From the NCBI RefSeq assembly GCF_020099395.1, contig NZ_CP083590.1, forward strand, positions 5,332,001-5,396,000: 64,000 bases of DNA, given 5' to 3'. A model generated the notes under the pieces. That model ran no database searches. It saw only the letters and a program-made list of their open reading frames with translations, and was not told the DNA's origin. The DNA comes from Streptomyces mobaraensis (GTDB taxonomy: Bacteria > Actinomycetota > Actinomycetes > Streptomycetales > Streptomycetaceae). The translations under genes were made by a program, and so were the position numbers. Shown one piece after another: positions 24,621-32,985 of this stretch. How positions within the stretch are numbered: position 1 is the stretch's first letter; every line of letters starts with the position of its first letter.

Positions 24621-24838
24621 AGCGTCTCGCGCGCGATGGCCTCAAGAAAGGCTTGCCAGGAACCGGCGGGAAAGGTGAGTGTAGTGCGACGGACGGGGTC
24701 CTTGGTGTCGCGGACCGCCTGTTTGGCTCCGTTTAGCACGCCGTGCTCAAGGCAGTTGTTTGCGTGGCCGCTGTAGCTGCTGGTGTTCCAGCGCGTCTCC
24801 GCCTTTATTCGGGCGGGTGTTGAGGGGATGGGCCTCAT
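24617..24838 (-). CDS. DUF397 protein (first copy), WhiJ-like cassette
   Basis: A 73-residue DUF397 protein with TRWNTSSYSGHANNCLEHGV, NGAKQAVRDTKDP and TTLTFPAGSWQAFLEAIA. It is clearly a paralog of the next gene, sharing the NNCLEHGVLNGA block. ATG 24838 lies 5 bp after the XRE stop codon, with AAGGA just upstream inside the end of the XRE gene. The duplication within one operon is unusual, because most cassettes have one DUF397 gene. Confidence 0.85.
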   Translation of the reverse strand: MRPIPSTPARIKAETRWNTSSYSGHANNCLEHGVLNGAKQAVRDTKDPVRRTTLTFPAGSWQAFLEAIARETL

Positions 24839-24843
24839 GGAGC

Positions 24844-25665
24844 TTATTCCTTTATGAGCTCGCGGAGAAACGATCGGGAGTCCGCAGGGGAGAGTGCTGC
24901 TGCAGTGAGTTCTGCCCATACCTGTTGGTAGATGCGCACATCATGGTCTTGTTCCAGCAACGTGCCACCGTTTGTGTGCTCTAGCCACACAACTTCGAGG
25001 GACGACTCTCCCCGATAGCGGGCAAGGCTGAACGGCACGTACTGCCTAGGCGGCAAGTCCGCCCTGAGTGGCAGTACCTGCACCATCACGTTGGGATGAT
25101 GTCCCATGTCGATGAGGTGGTGCAGCTGTTCGCTGATGACTTCGTGACTTCCTTGAATGCGGTTCAGAGCCAGCTGATCGATGATGAAACTGACCTGAAG
25201 TGCGGGGTAGCCGTCGAGAAGTTCCTTGCGTTTCAGTCGCGCTTGGATGCGCGCCTCCGCCTCGTCCCCGCAATTGGCTGGAGTGATGACTTGCCGGAAG
25301 TAGGACTCGGCTTGGAGCAGACCCGGAACGACCGTCGATTCGTACGTGCGGATGAGTTCGGAATCGACCTCCAGCGTGAGGTAGTCCGTCAAGGTGCTGC
25401 CGGTCAACGGTCCTTCTGACGTCCACCAGTCGACCTTGTGGATGTCGCGCGCCAGCTGCTTGATGCTCCGGCGGCGCCCCTCCTCGGTCACGTCGTAGAG
25501 GTCCAACAGCGCGGTCAGATCGGCCGGTCTGATGCCGCGCTTGCCGTTCTCGATCTGGGAGACCTTGGGCTGCCCGCATCCCAGCCGGACGGCTGCCTCC
25601 GAGACCGTCAACCCCTTGGCCCGGCGCAGGCGCCGCAGCTCGTTGCCGAGCCGCTTGCTCCTCAT
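24844..25665 (-). CDS. XRE-family regulator with DUF5753 domain (WhiJ-like)
   Basis: A ~273-residue transcription factor. The N-terminal helix-turn-helix is GLTVSEAAVRLGCGQPKVSQIENG, and the rest is a DUF5753 domain (SELIRTYESTVVPGLLQAESY, QARLKRKELL, QVLPLRADLPP, VVWLEHTNGG). This is the layout of WhiJ and its many Streptomyces paralogs, which control development and antibiotic production together with DUF397 and HATPase partners. ATG 25665 has GGAG 10 bp upstream; starts at 25674 and 25689 are possible. A 12-bp perfect palindrome 60 bp upstream is a likely operator. Confidence 0.88.
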   Translation of the reverse strand: MRSKRLGNELRRLRRAKGLTVSEAAVRLGCGQPKVSQIENGKRGIRPADLTALLDLYDVTEEGRRRSIKQLARDIHKVDWWTSEGPLTGSTLTDYLTLEVDSELIRTYESTVVPGLLQAESYFRQVITPANCGDEAEARIQARLKRKELLDGYPALQVSFIIDQLALNRIQGSHEVISEQLHHLIDMGHHPNVMVQVLPLRADLPPRQYVPFSLARYRGESSLEVVWLEHTNGGTLLEQDHDVRIYQQVWAELTAAALSPADSRSFLRELIKE

Positions 25666-25725
25666 GGTGGGCATGCTCCTCTGATCCATGACTGCATGAT
25701 GGCCCATCCCGCAGGGCCGTCAGCC

Positions 25726-25737
25726 TGGCATATGCCA
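25726..25737. promoter_or_regulatory. 12-bp palindrome in the WhiJ-like divergent promoter
   Basis: TGGCATATGCCA is a perfect palindrome in the 222-bp gap between the XRE regulator and the divergent HATPase gene. The position fits an operator recognised by the XRE protein and shared by both promoters. Confidence 0.55.
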
Positions 25738-25887
25738 AGTCACTCGGAAATGTATTGCTTGACCGGCAATAGTTGCCCGGCTCCGCCTCGGCGGTCCACT
25801 ATGGCACCGATCACACAGCGCACTCGCGGCGTGACCCGAAGTCCGCCCCTGTCCTGGTGCGTTGCGCTGCCCGCGCTTGGAGCTGCG

Positions 25888-26727
25888 ATGACCCTCCCTG
25901 TGCACGACCTGAAGCTTGAGATGTCGCTCGCCCTCGTCCCCACCCCGACCAAGCTGCCGCAGGTACGCAGCTTTGTGCGGCTGCAACTGCGCTGGTGGGG
26001 GCTGGCGGAGGACGTCGTCGACGACGGCCTCGTGGTCGTCGGTGAGTTGCTGGCGAACGTGGTGAAGCACGTGGGGGAGGGGGAGTGCGGGCTGAGTCTG
26101 CGGGTGTGTGGTGGGGCGCTGCACATTCGGGTGCGGGACGGCTCTTCCGTTCTGCCCGCCGTCAAGTGGCCTGCGGCGCGCGGGGTGCTGGAGTGCGAGG
26201 AGGGGCGAGGGTTGCTGATCGTCGATCGGCTCACCGGTGGGGCGTGGAGTGCCGAGCGGTCACCCGGTGGGGGGAAGGTCGTCACCTGCCGGTTGCCGGT
26301 GGGCGAGCGGCGGACCCCGGTCGTCGAGCAGTCCGCGCCGCCGTCGCACTGGCACGCCTTCTACTGGGCCGGGGGCGAACCCCCCACGCGCGACGAGGAG
26401 ACCGACCCCGACTGCCCCAAGCCGCCCGCCGTCAACGCCGCCTCCGCCGCCTGGGCGCGCAAACCCGCCTCCCTGCACGTCGGCCGACTCGCCGATACCG
26501 GCGCCTGCCTCGCCTGGCTTGAGGCGCGGCTCGCCGCCGAACCGCCCGTGGCGCGGGTGCCGGCGCCGTCGCTCGTCGGGTACGCGCGGGGAGAACTCGA
26601 CCACGGCGAACGCAAGGTGCCGTTGCAGTGGTCGACCGCCGACGGACGGATCGTCCGGCTCATGCTGCTCGCCTGCCCCAGTCGTAGCCGCGCCTTCCGG
26701 TGCCCCGGCGCCGACGGCGCGCGGTGA
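25888..26727 (+). CDS. ATP-binding (HATPase_c_2) protein, anti-sigma-factor-like, of the WhiJ-like cassette
   Basis: A 279-residue protein whose first ~135 residues form a GHKL ATPase of the SpoIIAB/RsbW type. The N-box is VVGELLANVVKHV, the G1 region is RDGSSVLPAV, and the G2 region is EEGRGLLIVDRL. The C-terminal ~140 residues contain a Trp/Pro-rich linker and a second unknown domain ending IVRLMLLACPS. Such proteins are the third partner in WhiJ/AbaA-type loci. ATG 25888 follows GGAG at 6 bp. The stop overlaps the next frame, suggesting coupling to the DUF6255 gene. Confidence 0.82.
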   Translation: MTLPVHDLKLEMSLALVPTPTKLPQVRSFVRLQLRWWGLAEDVVDDGLVVVGELLANVVKHVGEGECGLSLRVCGGALHIRVRDGSSVLPAVKWPAARGVLECEEGRGLLIVDRLTGGAWSAERSPGGGKVVTCRLPVGERRTPVVEQSAPPSHWHAFYWAGGEPPTRDEETDPDCPKPPAVNAASAAWARKPASLHVGRLADTGACLAWLEARLAAEPPVARVPAPSLVGYARGELDHGERKVPLQWSTADGRIVRLMLLACPSRSRAFRCPGADGAR

Positions 26728-26741
26728 GGGAGGTCGTGGAC

Positions 26742-27158
26742 GTGAAGCGAACCGTCGGGCGACTCGTCGGGCACTGCCGTCACGTCGACGGATGGGAGTC
26801 GGAAGGTGGCGAGGAGCGCTGCCGTGCGTGCGGGACGCGTCGGTTCACCGACTACGGCGCCCTGCGGCCCCGCGAACTGCCGCCTGTCGTCGAACCCTCC
26901 CCCGAGGACGCCGCGCGGGCGGACCGCGCCGCCGCCACCGTCGTGGCCCGCACCATCCGTCACCTCAGCCGCTGGGGGCGCAGCAGCGCCGAGTTCTGGT
27001 TGCCCGCCGCTCAGCCCACGGCGTCGAGAGCCGGGGCGATGACGGCGAACGCCCGGTCGAGGAGGTCGGCGGGGTCCTCGGCACCCTCGCTGTCGCTCCA
27101 GCGCCGGAGGACGGCGTCGAAAGCGGTGAGGGCCATTCCGGCGGCCATGCGCGGATAG
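26742..27158 (+). CDS. DUF6255 family protein with extended C-terminus
   Basis: The first ~95 residues (VGRLVGHCRHVDGW, RCRACGTRRFTDYGAL, WGRSSAEFWLP) match the small Streptomyces family DUF6255, with a CxxC-type Cys pair and a preceding HC. Family members usually end soon after the WLPA segment, but here the frame runs another ~45 basic residues into the convergent TetR gene. The true stop may have been lost. Start: GTG 26742 has GGGAGG 8 bp upstream; GTG 26724 overlaps the stop of the upstream gene. Function unknown; it is often linked with natural-product or developmental loci. Confidence 0.65.
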   Translation: MKRTVGRLVGHCRHVDGWESEGGEERCRACGTRRFTDYGALRPRELPPVVEPSPEDAARADRAAATVVARTIRHLSRWGRSSAEFWLPAAQPTASRAGAMTANARSRRSAGSSAPSLSLQRRRTASKAVRAIPAAMRG

Positions 27159-27646
27159 AGGTCGGCCTCGGGGTCGAGGCCGTGGCGGCGGCCGAGTTCG
27201 GTGGCGAGGTGCTCGCGCCACTCGGCCTGCCGTTCCAGGAGGCGGGCCAGCAGGGCGGGCGTGCGCAGGATCAACTGCACCACACGCAACGCGCGTTCCG
27301 AGTGGCCCGCGCAGGCGGCCACCGGCACCCAGACGGCGTGGCGGAGGGCCGTGGACGGCGGCTCGTCGGCCGGGCGGGCCGTGAGCTCGGCGTGGATGCC
27401 GGTGCCCATGTCGGCGAGGAAGCGGACGACGACGTCCTCCTTCGACGCGAAGTAGCGGAAGAAGGTCCGCTTCGACACGCCGGCTGCGGCTCCGATCTCG
27501 TCCACCGTCACCGCGTCGAACCCCTTGGCGGCGAGCAACTGCAGGGCCGCCTCCGACAGTTCGTCCGAGACGAGCCGGCGTTTGCGCTCGGCGAGGCTGA
27601 GGGCGGCGGGGGCCGCTGGTGCGGGGCCGGGGCGGGAGGTCACCAC
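27011..27646 (-). CDS. TetR/AcrR family transcriptional regulator
   Basis: A 211-residue regulator. The helix-turn-helix is TVDEIGAAAGVSKRTFFRYFASK, with the RTFFRYF recognition-helix form. The C-terminal domain ends LLDRAFAVIAPALDAVG. The start is one of two adjacent GTG codons at 27646/27643. It is divergent from an SDR gene at 27727, its probable target. The 3' end overlaps the DUF6255 reading frame on the other strand. Confidence 0.87.
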   Translation of the reverse strand: MVTSRPGPAPAAPAALSLAERKRRLVSDELSEAALQLLAAKGFDAVTVDEIGAAAGVSKRTFFRYFASKEDVVVRFLADMGTGIHAELTARPADEPPSTALRHAVWVPVAACAGHSERALRVVQLILRTPALLARLLERQAEWREHLATELGRRHGLDPEADLYPRMAAGMALTAFDAVLRRWSDSEGAEDPADLLDRAFAVIAPALDAVG

Positions 27647-27703
27647 GCCATCGTACCGGCACAGTGGCGCGCGTGGCACCAAGCGACATCTTGACACCGA
27701 GTG

Positions 27704-27721
27704 ACACGCGCGGCAGCGTGT
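27704..27721. promoter_or_regulatory. Inverted repeat in the TetR/SDR promoter
   Basis: ACACGC and GCGTGT are perfect 6-bp arms around a 6-bp spacer, ending five bases before the SDR start codon. It is a candidate operator of the divergent TetR. Its closeness to the ATG would block transcription or translation start. Confidence 0.45.
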
Positions 27722-27726
27722 GTCGC

Positions 27727-28683
27727 ATGACAAAGGAGCAGCAGCGGCGGTGGACCGCCGACCGGATCCCGGACCTCGACGGCCGGGTGTTCGTCGTCAC
27801 CGGAGCCAACAGCGGGCTGGGCCTCGCGACCACCCGGGCGCTCGTGCGCCGGGGCGGGCGCGTGATCCTGGCGGTGCGGGACGTGGAGAAGGGGCGCCGG
27901 GCGGCCTCGGACGTCGTCGCCGAGCTGCCCGGTGACGCCCGGCGGCCAGAGGTGCGCCACCTGGACCTGGCCGACCCGGACTCCGTCCGCGCCTTCGCCG
28001 ACGGGATGCGCGCGGACCACGGCCACCTGGACGTGCTCGTCAACAACGCCGGGGTGATGGCGCTGCCGCGCTCGCTCACCCCCTACGGCCACGAGTCGCA
28101 GTTCGCCTGCAACCACCTCGGCCACTTCGCGCTCACCGGACTCCTGCTCGACCTGCTGGCCGCCGGGCGCGACCCGCGCGTCGTCACCATCAGCTCGGTC
28201 AACCACCGCAAGGCGGGACTTGGCCTGGACTTCGACGACCTCACCAGTGAGCGCCGGTACTCGCCGATGGGCGCCTACAACCGGTCGAAGTTCGCCAACG
28301 CGGTCTTCGGGCGCGAGTTGCACCGCCGGCTGACCGAGGCCGGGAGCCCGGTGCGCAGTCTGCTCGCGCACCCCGGATACACGGCCTCCGGCCTCCAGAT
28401 GAAGTCGTCGAGCGCCCTGCAGCGGCTCCTCCTCGGCCGCGTCGGCAACGCCCTCCTCGCCCAGACCCCCGAGCAGGGCGCCCTTCCCCAGCTGTACGCC
28501 GCCACCGAACCCGGCCTGGCGGGCGGCCTGTTCATCGGCCCGTCCGGCAAGGGCGAGCTGCGCGGCGCCCCGAAGGAGGTCGAACTCGCCCCGGCCGCCG
28601 CCGATCCCGCCACCGGCCGTCGGCTGTGGGAGCTGTCGGAGGAGGCGACGGGGGTGCGGTACGCGCTGCCCGCGTCGGTGTGA
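27727..28683 (+). CDS. SDR oxidoreductase (retinol-dehydrogenase-like)
   Basis: A 318-residue short-chain dehydrogenase with TGANSGLG near residue 25, VNNAGVMALP, TISSVNH and the catalytic YNRSKFANAVFGREL. It belongs to the long SDR group often annotated as retinol dehydrogenase or protochlorophyllide-reductase-like. There is no ribosome site before ATG 27727, only GTGTCGC, so the mRNA may be leaderless. It is probably repressed by the divergent TetR. The natural substrate is unknown. Confidence 0.87.
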   Translation: MTKEQQRRWTADRIPDLDGRVFVVTGANSGLGLATTRALVRRGGRVILAVRDVEKGRRAASDVVAELPGDARRPEVRHLDLADPDSVRAFADGMRADHGHLDVLVNNAGVMALPRSLTPYGHESQFACNHLGHFALTGLLLDLLAAGRDPRVVTISSVNHRKAGLGLDFDDLTSERRYSPMGAYNRSKFANAVFGRELHRRLTEAGSPVRSLLAHPGYTASGLQMKSSSALQRLLLGRVGNALLAQTPEQGALPQLYAATEPGLAGGLFIGPSGKGELRGAPKEVELAPAAADPATGRRLWELSEEATGVRYALPASV

Positions 28684-28855
28684 GTCGCGGTGTACGTCGC
28701 GCTGTAAGTCCCCTACGGGCCGGCACCTGTGCGCCTCGCCGCCGGGGCGGGCGCGGAGCTCGGCCGACTGCCCCGACGCCGGTGCCGGGAGCGGATCGGC
28801 GGCTGGACGTTCGTCACCCCCCGGGGCCGAGGCGGCCTCCGCCGAGTGCTGCCCG

Positions 28856-29971
28856 CTAGGACCGCGTCGCCCTCCCGCACTCGTCCCTGGAGGGCTCACC
28901 CCGCCGTATCGGCGCGCTGCGGTCGTACGGGTCGACCTCCGGGCCGGCTCCGTCCGTCCGGCGGTCGGTGCCGAAGGGCGGGGTGAAGTAGCCCGTGGGG
29001 GTGCCACAGCCGCCGTTGGTCATGTCGTACTTGTACGAGACGATCGAGAACGTGCCCGGCTCGGTGTCCACCTTGGCGGGGTCGTCCCAGCTCAGGACCA
29101 GCTCGCGCCGGACGATCGTCCGCACGATCTCGCCGTCGCGGCCGCCGGCCCCGCCGCCGTCGCCCGCGTCCGCGCGCGTGACGGGGTAGACGAAGGTGAC
29201 GTCGGCGGTCACCTGGAGCGCGCCGCGCTCGCCCTCCCGGTAGGTGAGCCGGCCCCGGGTCTTCACGACGTCGCCGACCAGCCGGGTGCGGGAGGGCTGG
29301 AAGCGGCTGAAGAGGAGGAGGGGGTCGTTCTTCTCGCCCGGGTTCCGGAAAGCGGTTCCCAGGAGGTCCTGGACGTCCTTCTGGCGCGGGTTGATCAGTG
29401 CGATCGCCTTCTCGGGGCGCTCGCCCCGGAGCACCCCGCGGTCCAGGCCGGACGCGACGAGGAAGTCCCGGCTGCGGGCGAGGGCCCGCTCGACCTCGGC
29501 CGCGCTCATCCAGCCGACCGCCCTGGCCTCCGGCACGGTGATTCCCGCCGCTCCGTCCGCCCAGCGCGCCGCCGGCGAGCCCCGGAACGGCTCGGCCAGG
29601 GTGGGACGTCCGGCCGGTTCCGCCGGGGGCGCCTGGTCCGGCCGGCCGGTCTCGGCCGCCGACGGCGTGGAGTCGGCGCCGGTGAACAGGTCCACTACCC
29701 GCCCGGGCACGAGCGCGACCACCAGCAGCGCCAGCGAGGCCAGCAGCCCGGCCACGTACCAGCCCGTGCGCCGCTTGGGCCGCGCGGGCGGGTAACCGCG
29801 CCAGCTCTCCGGGCCGCGGTCCGGCTCGGCGCGCAGCCGCTTCGCCACCTCGCGGGCCCGCGCCGACGGCTCCTTGGGCGCGTCGGCGACACCCGCCGCC
29901 GACTCGCGCAGAAACCGCTCCCACTCCTCGTCGGACCTGGACGAGCCGTCTGGCTCGGTACCCGCACCCAT
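28856..29971 (-). CDS. Single-pass membrane protein (CU044_5270-like)
   Basis: A 371-residue protein with a cytoplasmic acidic N-terminus (~75 residues), one transmembrane helix (WYVAGLLASLALLVVALVPG) and a ~270-residue outer domain. The layout and the C-terminal SYKYDMTNGGCGTPTGYFTPPFG fit conserved Streptomyces membrane proteins found next to sigma factors or alone. ATG 29971 is preceded by GAGGAAGCGGGAG. No ECF sigma gene is adjacent here. The function is unknown; the extracellular part could sense or bind a ligand. Confidence 0.68.
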   Translation of the reverse strand: MGAGTEPDGSSRSDEEWERFLRESAAGVADAPKEPSARAREVAKRLRAEPDRGPESWRGYPPARPKRRTGWYVAGLLASLALLVVALVPGRVVDLFTGADSTPSAAETGRPDQAPPAEPAGRPTLAEPFRGSPAARWADGAAGITVPEARAVGWMSAAEVERALARSRDFLVASGLDRGVLRGERPEKAIALINPRQKDVQDLLGTAFRNPGEKNDPLLLFSRFQPSRTRLVGDVVKTRGRLTYREGERGALQVTADVTFVYPVTRADAGDGGGAGGRDGEIVRTIVRRELVLSWDDPAKVDTEPGTFSIVSYKYDMTNGGCGTPTGYFTPPFGTDRRTDGAGPEVDPYDRSAPIRRGEPSRDECGRATRS

Positions 29972-30134
29972 CTCCCGCTTCCTCTGCTGATCAGTAGTCC
30001 GCGACCCACCCCCCCATGGACGCGTTCGCATCCTGTCACAGGGCACTGACAGTGAGGCCGGGCGCCCGGCACGGGCAGGCCGGCGACGCGGCTCCCACCA
30101 TTTCCGCGGACCCGCGCTGCTGTTGAATGGCGCG

Positions 30135-30797
30135 ATGATCCACGTTCACATACTCAGCGTGTTCCGCGGCCCCGGCGGCAAGGGCGGCAATCCGCTCGGC
30201 GTCGTCCTGGACGGCGCGTCCGTCCCCGGACCGGAGCGGCGGCAGGCCCTCGCCGCCGAACTCGGCTTCAGCGAGACGGTGTTCGTCGACGACGCGGAGC
30301 GCGGGGCCGTCGACATCTGGACGCCCAGCGTCCGGCTGCCGTTCGCCGGGCATCCGCTCATCGGCGTCGCCTCACTGCTCACCGAAGCGGATGTGCTGCG
30401 CCCGCCCGCCGGGGAGGTGCCCGTGCGCCGCGACGGGGACGTCATCCGGATCGCCGGGCGGGCCGAGTGGGCGTCCGGGCGGCGCATGGAGCGCTACGGC
30501 TCCGTGGCGGAGGTCGACGCGCTGCCCGCACCGCCGCCCGGGGAGGGCTGGCTGTACGCCTGGGCCTGGGAGGACGAGGCGGCGGGCCGGGTCCGCGCCC
30601 GGGCCTTCCCGCGCCGCGGCGACGCCATCGCGGAGGACGAGGCGACGGGCGCCGCCGCCCTCGTCCTCACCGCCGAGCTCGGCCGCGCCCTGGAGATCCG
30701 GCAGGGCGTCGGCTCGCGGATCGTCACACGCCCGCTGCCGGACGGGACGATCGAGGTCGGCGGGCGGGCGGTGGCCGTGGAGGAGCGGGTGGTGTGA
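30135..30797 (+). CDS. PhzF family isomerase/epimerase-like protein
   Basis: A 220-residue member of the PhzF fold. GNPLGVVLD, the catalytic-type Glu in FSETVFVDD, TPSVRLPFAGHPLIGVA and the C-terminal EDEATGAAALVLTAELG are diagnostic. It is shorter than the 270-300 residues of classical PhzF, because the second half is compact. The function in actinomycetes is mostly unknown. There are no phenazine genes here, so a role in phenazine biosynthesis is not implied. The start is the ATG at 30135, and a TTG at 30123 is possible. Confidence 0.82.
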   Translation: MIHVHILSVFRGPGGKGGNPLGVVLDGASVPGPERRQALAAELGFSETVFVDDAERGAVDIWTPSVRLPFAGHPLIGVASLLTEADVLRPPAGEVPVRRDGDVIRIAGRAEWASGRRMERYGSVAEVDALPAPPPGEGWLYAWAWEDEAAGRVRARAFPRRGDAIAEDEATGAAALVLTAELGRALEIRQGVGSRIVTRPLPDGTIEVGGRAVAVEERVV

Positions 30798-30835
30798 TCC
30801 CGTGACCGGCGAACCCGCCTCCTGGGCGGCCGTGT

Positions 30836-31945
30836 TCAGACTTCCTGGGCCGGCCAGCCCAGCAGCCGGGCCCCGATGACCGCCGTCTGGAGCGTGTAGC
30901 GGTGCAGGGGGTCGGCCGGGTCGGTGCCCGTGTAGCGGTGGATGCGCTCCAGGCGGTAGGTGAGGGCGCGCACGCTCAGGGACAGGCGCCGGGCCGCCTC
31001 GGCGGCCGTGCAGCCCGCCTCGAAATAGGCGTTCAGCGTCTCCAGCAGCGGCTCGGCGCCGCCGCTGGCCTGCCGGAGCGGCCCGAGGGTGGACCGGACG
31101 AGATCGGCCAGCGCCTGCCGGTCGCGGGTGAGGACCGGGAAGACCAACAGGTCCTCGGCGCGCAGTACGGGCGCGGGCAGCGCCATCCGCTCCGCCAGGT
31201 CGAGGGCGTCGAGTGCCTCCTCGTACGAGCGGGCGACGCCGCCCGGGCCCGGCTGGGGACGGCCGACGGCCACCCGGCCCCGGCCGCCCGTCGCCTCCAG
31301 GACGCGCTCGGCGAAGAAGTCCAGCAGCTCGTGCCCATCGCCCTGGGCCACGCAGACCAGCCGGCCGGACTTGGTCGCCAGCAGGATGCGGCGTTCGTCG
31401 AAGCGCGCGCCCAGAGCGGCCTCCACCTGCCGCGCGGTGCGGTGCAGATCACCGAACGGCTCGGGACCGGCCGCCACCGCGACCGCCTGGGTGTGGGCGA
31501 GGCGCAGCCCGACGTGCTCGGCGCGCTCCGCCAGCCGGCCGAGGTTGCCGCGCCCGTGCAGCAGGTCGTCGATGAACTCGCGGCGCGCCGCCTCTTCCTG
31601 GCGCACGGCGAGGCGCCGCGCCCGCTCGTAGCCGTCGGCGAACGCGTCCACGGCCTGTTCGGCCGCGGAGAGGACGCCGTCCATGACGGCCCGCGCGTCG
31701 CGGCTTCCCGTGGCGAGGGGGAGGGCGGACGTGAGGGCGCGGGTGGCGGAGAGGTGCGCGCCGATCAGCGTCCGCAACCCGTACGGGCTGCGGGCGGCGC
31801 GTTCGCCGAGCGCGCGCCGGGAGTCAAGCTCCTCCCGGCAGAGCCGGCGGCCGGTGGCCGAGGCGTCGAGGACGATGTCGGCGTAGCCCGTCACGTAGTG
31901 CTCGGGTGATTCCTCCCGGGTGCCGGGCGATGCCTCCCGTGTCAC
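30836..31945 (-). CDS. PucR-type transcriptional regulator
   Basis: A 369-residue regulator. The central part (~150-290) is a degenerate GGDEF-like/sensor domain, and the C-terminus has the PucR helix-turn-helix TLNAYFEAGCTAAEAARRLSLSVRALTYRLERI. The family controls purine catabolism, amino-acid or secondary-metabolism genes. GTG 31945 is the most upstream sensible start. It converges on the PhzF-like gene. The 467-bp gap beyond its start contains a large hairpin. Confidence 0.85.
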   Translation of the reverse strand: MTREASPGTREESPEHYVTGYADIVLDASATGRRLCREELDSRRALGERAARSPYGLRTLIGAHLSATRALTSALPLATGSRDARAVMDGVLSAAEQAVDAFADGYERARRLAVRQEEAARREFIDDLLHGRGNLGRLAERAEHVGLRLAHTQAVAVAAGPEPFGDLHRTARQVEAALGARFDERRILLATKSGRLVCVAQGDGHELLDFFAERVLEATGGRGRVAVGRPQPGPGGVARSYEEALDALDLAERMALPAPVLRAEDLLVFPVLTRDRQALADLVRSTLGPLRQASGGAEPLLETLNAYFEAGCTAAEAARRLSLSVRALTYRLERIHRYTGTDPADPLHRYTLQTAVIGARLLGWPAQEV

Positions 31946-32412
31946 GTACCCTCCCGCTTTCTTGGCGCGCCCCTGACGATTCCTTGACGCGCCCGGTCGA
32001 GGGATCAGGGTGACAGACGCTTCCCGGGGCCCCGACGGCCCGGGTCCCGGAACGCCGGGATCCGCCGGGGTGGGTGTGGGTACGGCAGTGAACGGGGTCG
32101 GAAGATTGCCGGGTTCCGGCAGTGCGCTTTCGCGTCATCGCAGGTCATCATCGGCGCGGGGGGACATGGGGGTGGCCCTGGTGCCCGGACCCGGCAATGA
32201 GCCGGGGCCGGGCACCAGGGCCCGGCCGCCGGACTCCACCCGCTCACCGGCCTGCCGTCGTCGTCGGCCGGTTGCTCCACCCACAGCGCGCGAGCGCGCT
32301 CGCACGACCGCAAGAAAGAAGCACCCATGAACGTGTCCGGCCTCGGCCGATCGTCCGCACGCTCCCGGCCGGGAGACGAGCGTCCTCGGAGCCGCGCCGG
32401 GATGTGCGCGCG
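31946..32412. other. Divergent gap containing a large perfect hairpin
   Basis: No protein gene is supported in these 467 bp. The notable element is the hairpin listed separately. The first part carries the PucR promoter. Confidence 0.5.
32174..32222. other. 15-bp perfect stem hairpin in a gene-free region
   Basis: GGCCCTGGTGCCCGG pairs perfectly with CCGGGCACCAGGGCC. Inside the loop, CCGGC and GCCGG can form a further stem around AATGA. It lies about 190 bp upstream of the first PH-domain gene and 230 bp from the PucR start, and is not next to any stop codon. It could be an attenuator or the terminator of a short RNA. Confidence 0.6.
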
Positions 32413-32985
32413 ATGAACGAACTGATCTTCCGGGGCAAGGACCGTTACCGCCCCTCCAAGCTGCAGTTCGCGGTGTTGCTACTGATCATGGTCATCGAGC
32501 TGACCGCTTCGTACCGTGAGATGGGCGCGGTGGGCTTCGGCTGGATGCTCGCCATGACGGCCGCGATCCTGGTCGTCGGGGTCTTCGTCACCCTCCGCTG
32601 CCGGACGGTGGTCGGGGCGGCCGGCATCACCACCTGCTGGGGCTTCGGGCGCGGTCGGACCCACCCCTGGCACGAGATCCGCTGGATCGACGTGCGCGAG
32701 ACCGGGAAGGGGGCGGAGAAGACGCTCTCGGTCCGCATCACGCTCGGGGACGGCCGGCGCCGCTCCCTGCCCGCGCTCCAGCACAGCAGCCTCTACCCCG
32801 CCCCCGACTTCGACGTGGCCTATCGGCAGGTCGTCAACTGGTGGGAGTTCTCCACCCGCCCGTCCGCCCGGTTCCGGCCTCCGCCGCGCAAGCGGGACCG
32901 GGTCTCCCCCACGGTGGCGGGGGTCCTGCTGGGCCTCGTGATCACGCTTGCCATAGGGGTCGTCGTCTTCTTCTCGGGAAGCTGA
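32413..32985 (+). CDS. PH-domain membrane protein A
   Basis: A 190-residue integral membrane protein. Two N-terminal helices (FAVLLLIMVIELTASY and GWMLAMTAAILVVGVFV) are followed by a bacterial PH-like domain (TVVGAAGITTCWGFGRGRTHPWHEIRWIDV) and a C-terminal helix (VAGVLLGLVITLAIGVVVFF). It is tandem with, and similar to, the next gene: NELIF/DELVF, RTVVGAAG and GRGRTHPWHEIR are shared. The stop codon directly abuts the next start codon. Function unknown. Confidence 0.75.
   Translation: MNELIFRGKDRYRPSKLQFAVLLLIMVIELTASYREMGAVGFGWMLAMTAAILVVGVFVTLRCRTVVGAAGITTCWGFGRGRTHPWHEIRWIDVRETGKGAEKTLSVRITLGDGRRRSLPALQHSSLYPAPDFDVAYRQVVNWWEFSTRPSARFRPPPRKRDRVSPTVAGVLLGLVITLAIGVVVFFSGS

Noticed and set aside
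30135..30797. Phenazine biosynthesis gene
   Set aside because: PhzF-like folds are widespread outside phenazine pathways, and no other phenazine gene is in the window.
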